A DNA stretch of 7,340 nucleotides from positions 1-7,340 of the forward strand of contig JASHSR010000183.1 in NCBI GenBank assembly GCA_030038645.1, read 5' to 3'. Origin of the DNA: Gammaproteobacteria bacterium (GTDB taxonomy: Bacteria > Pseudomonadota > Gammaproteobacteria > Steroidobacterales > Steroidobacteraceae). The position numbers and the translations under genes were made by a program. The notes beneath the pieces were generated by a model. The model saw nothing but the letters and a program-made list of their open reading frames with translations, was not told where the DNA came from and did no database searches. Below, piece by piece: positions 5,791-7,340 of the stretch; positions within the stretch are counted from its first letter, which is position 1; every line of letters starts with the position of its first letter.

Positions 5791-6969
5791 TCAGCCGAGC
5801 AGCGCCTCGCGTCGATAGAGGCGGCCGGCGAGCGCGGTGAGCAGGGCGCCGAGCGCAAGCGTGGTGACGACCGAGAGCCCGAGGTACAGCGCGGGGATGG
5901 GCTCCGCGCGCAGCAGCCTCATGATGAGGAAGTGCTGGCTCAGCGAGGGCACCGTCATCAGCCAGGCCGAGGCCCTCAGGCCCTCGGCGCCGGCGAATAT
6001 GAGCGGCAGCGTCGGCACGAGAAGCGTGAGGCCGACGTAGGTCTGCGCCTCGCGATAGCTGCGCGTGAACGCCGCGACGATCGTCATGAGCGCGGCGCCG
6101 AGCGGCGCGAGCGGCGCGCAGCAGGCGATCGTGGCGATCGTCGTCATGGGCCCGAGATTGACGCTCATGCCGAAGCGCTCCAGGCCGACGAGCCGCAACG
6201 CGACCGTGAGGGCGACGACCGTGAGCGTCAGAGAGAGGAGCATGAATGCGCACGCGGCGAGGATCTTGCCGTAGATGAGATGCTCGCGCCGCACGGGGAC
6301 CGTGAGCAGCGGCTCGAGCGAGCCGCGCTCGCGCTCGCCGGCCGTGGCGTCGATCGCGAGGTAGAGCCCGCCCATCAGCATCGTGAGGATGATCAAATAG
6401 CTCAGCGCGCCGAGCGCCAGGACCGAGCGGCTCGCGGGCGTCGCCACATCGACGCTTTGCAGCGCCACTGGCGAAAGCAGGAGCGGATCGACTCCACGCA
6501 CGAGCAGGCGCAATCGGGCGAGCGTCGAGCCGTACTGCTCGAGCAGTGACTCCAGGCGCGCCGTGCTCGACTGGTCGGCGCCGGAGGAGGAATCCATGTA
6601 GAGCCGCAGCGGCGCCGGCGAGCCTGCGGCGAGCTGCGAGGCGTACTGCGGCGGGATGAGCAGCACCTGCTTGTAGCGCCCGCTCTCGACGGCGGCGCGC
6701 GCGCCGGCGTCATCGTAGCTCGTCGGGATCACGGTGACGCCGTGCTGGACGAGCTGGCTCACCAGGTTCGGCGCCCGCTCGACGTGCGATACGGCGAGCC
6801 GCAGGGGCGCATCGCTCTGGACCACGCTGTGGCGCATCATCGTGCCGAGCATCGTCGCGAACAGCGCGGGGACGAAGATCGGGCCGAAGAGCAGCGCGGA
6901 GATCACCGTGCGCCGCTCGCGAAGGTTCTCGCGGAACTCCTTGCACAGAACAGTCAGGACTGCGCTCAT
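5791..6969 (-). CDS. ABC-2 type transporter permease (NatB-like)
   Basis: This gene encodes a 392-residue inner-membrane permease of the ABC-2 / NatB (COG1668) type, presumably an exporter. The N-terminus has a cytoplasmic amphipathic start (VLCKEFRENLRERRT), a first membrane segment at about 22-45, then a long extracytoplasmic region at about 46-180. Further membrane segments lie near 183-206, 235-260, 277-300, 309-328 and 360-382. The sequence DATAGERERGSLEPLLTVPV (about 207-226), after the second segment, is the hallmark of NatB-type permeases. The ATG at 6969 is chosen because family homology starts at MSAVLTVLCKEFRE and it overlaps the ATPase stop as ATGA. An in-frame extension to 7236 is arginine/proline-rich shadow of the ATPase gene. 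The substrate cannot be told; NatAB itself exports sodium, but this group is diverse. Confidence 0.92.
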   Translation of the reverse strand: MSAVLTVLCKEFRENLRERRTVISALLFGPIFVPALFATMLGTMMRHSVVQSDAPLRLAVSHVERAPNLVSQLVQHGVTVIPTSYDDAGARAAVESGRYKQVLLIPPQYASQLAAGSPAPLRLYMDSSSGADQSSTARLESLLEQYGSTLARLRLLVRGVDPLLLSPVALQSVDVATPASRSVLALGALSYLIILTMLMGGLYLAIDATAGERERGSLEPLLTVPVRREHLIYGKILAACAFMLLSLTLTVVALTVALRLVGLERFGMSVNLGPMTTIATIACCAPLAPLGAALMTIVAAFTRSYREAQTYVGLTLLVPTLPLIFAGAEGLRASAWLMTVPSLSQHFLIMRLLRAEPIPALYLGLSVVTTLALGALLTALAGRLYRREALLG

Positions 6970-7340
6970 CGGCCGGACTCGTCCGTGCCGCCGGCCGCCG
7001 GCCCATTGCCAGCCGGTGGCGCATGGCGCGCCGGGGGCGTGGGCCCGGCCGGCACATCGCCGGCCGGCGCATTTTCCGCGAGCTGTACGAAGGCCTCCTC
7101 CAGGTCGCTGCGGCCGGCGAGGGCGCGGATCTCCTCGGGCGTTCCGCGGGCGACCACGGTTCCGTGCGCGATCACGACGATGTCGTCGCAGAGGGCCGCG
7201 ACTTCCTGCATGACGTGGCTCGAGAAGAGCACGCAATGCCCCTCGGCACGGAGCTTGCCGAGCAGCGCGCGGAAATTGCGCACGGCCATCACGTCGAGGC
7301 CGCTCGTCGGCTCATCGAGCAGCAGGTTCCGCGGCCGGTG
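6966..7340 (-). CDS. ABC transporter ATP-binding protein (NatA-like), C-terminal part
   Basis: This is the last 124 residues of an ABC ATPase whose start lies beyond the window edge at 7340. The visible part opens with Walker B and D-loop, NLLLDEPTSGLD, then the H-loop LFSSHVMQEVAALCDDIVVIAHGTVVARGTPEEI, which is typical of NatA/CcmA-type exporters. Walker A and the LSGGQ signature are outside the window. After the usual end (SDLEEAFVQLAEN) there is an extra tail of about 35 residues rich in Pro, Ala and Gly, likely disordered. Its stop overlaps the permease start by 4 nt (ATGA), so the two form one translation-coupled unit and presumably one transporter. Confidence 0.93.
   Translation of the reverse strand, partial: HRPRNLLLDEPTSGLDVMAVRNFRALLGKLRAEGHCVLFSSHVMQEVAALCDDIVVIAHGTVVARGTPEEIRALAGRSDLEEAFVQLAENAPAGDVPAGPTPPARHAPPAGNGPAAGGTDESGR
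7045..7067. repeat. Perfect 9-bp GC inverted repeat inside the ATPase tail
   Basis: ccggccggc at 7045-7053 and gccggccgg at 7059-7067 are exact reverse complements with a 5-nt spacer acatc. They lie in the region coding for the Pro/Ala-rich tail, about 75-100 nt before the permease start in the direction of transcription. This could form an RNA hairpin between the two coupled genes, but such repeats are common in GC-rich low-complexity coding sequence. Confidence 0.5.

Noticed and set aside
5656..6549. A 297-codon + strand frame starting in copy 2
   Set aside because: Antisense to the permease, highly Arg/Glu/Gln-rich and with no domain. It is a shadow of a GC-rich gene.
6970..7236. N-terminal extension of the permease to 7236
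   Set aside because: The extra 89 residues are Arg/Pro/Gly-rich, lie wholly within the ATPase gene and have no membrane or family features. The ATGA overlap at 6966-6969 gives a natural start.

Overview
This is a GC-rich window (roughly two thirds G+C by eye) from the chromosome of a Gram-negative bacterium, most likely a gamma- or betaproteobacterium. The order rpmH-rnpA-yidD-yidC-mnmE is the conserved block found beside the replication origin in those classes. YidC also carries the large periplasmic domain typical of Gram-negative homologues. The species cannot be named from this sequence.

Left part, 1-4120: a tightly packed housekeeping run on the + strand. It encodes ribosomal protein L34, the protein subunit of RNase P, the insertion factor YidD, the membrane insertase YidC and the tRNA-modifying GTPase MnmE. 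rnpA overlaps yidD by 25 nt, and yidD overlaps yidC by an ATGA. A 255-nt gap separates yidC from mnmE. It holds copy 1 of a large palindromic element and a possible mnmE promoter.

Middle, 4142-5580: two small + strand genes follow mnmE. The first is a secreted two-domain NTF2/SnoaL-like protein of unknown function (resembling DUF8021 proteins). The second is a 141-residue protein with an HEYCH zinc-metallopeptidase motif and no assigned role.

Right part, 5581-7340: a 210-nt gap between convergent genes carries copy 2 of the palindromic element. After it, on the - strand, lie an ABC-2 type permease (NatB-like) and the C-terminal part of its ATPase (NatA-like), which runs off the window edge. 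They overlap by ATGA and form an export pair.

The most unusual signal is the pair of palindromic elements at 2549-2686 and 5617-5754. Each has about 35-bp arms around a core of 67-68 nt. The cores are almost identical between copies. The arms differ at nine positions, and every difference is matched by the complementary change in the opposite arm. Both copies start exactly 36 nt after a stop codon and have the same orientation. I do not recognise the family. It looks like a REP/MITE-like dispersed element or a structured RNA element maintained by selection or by arm-to-arm templating.
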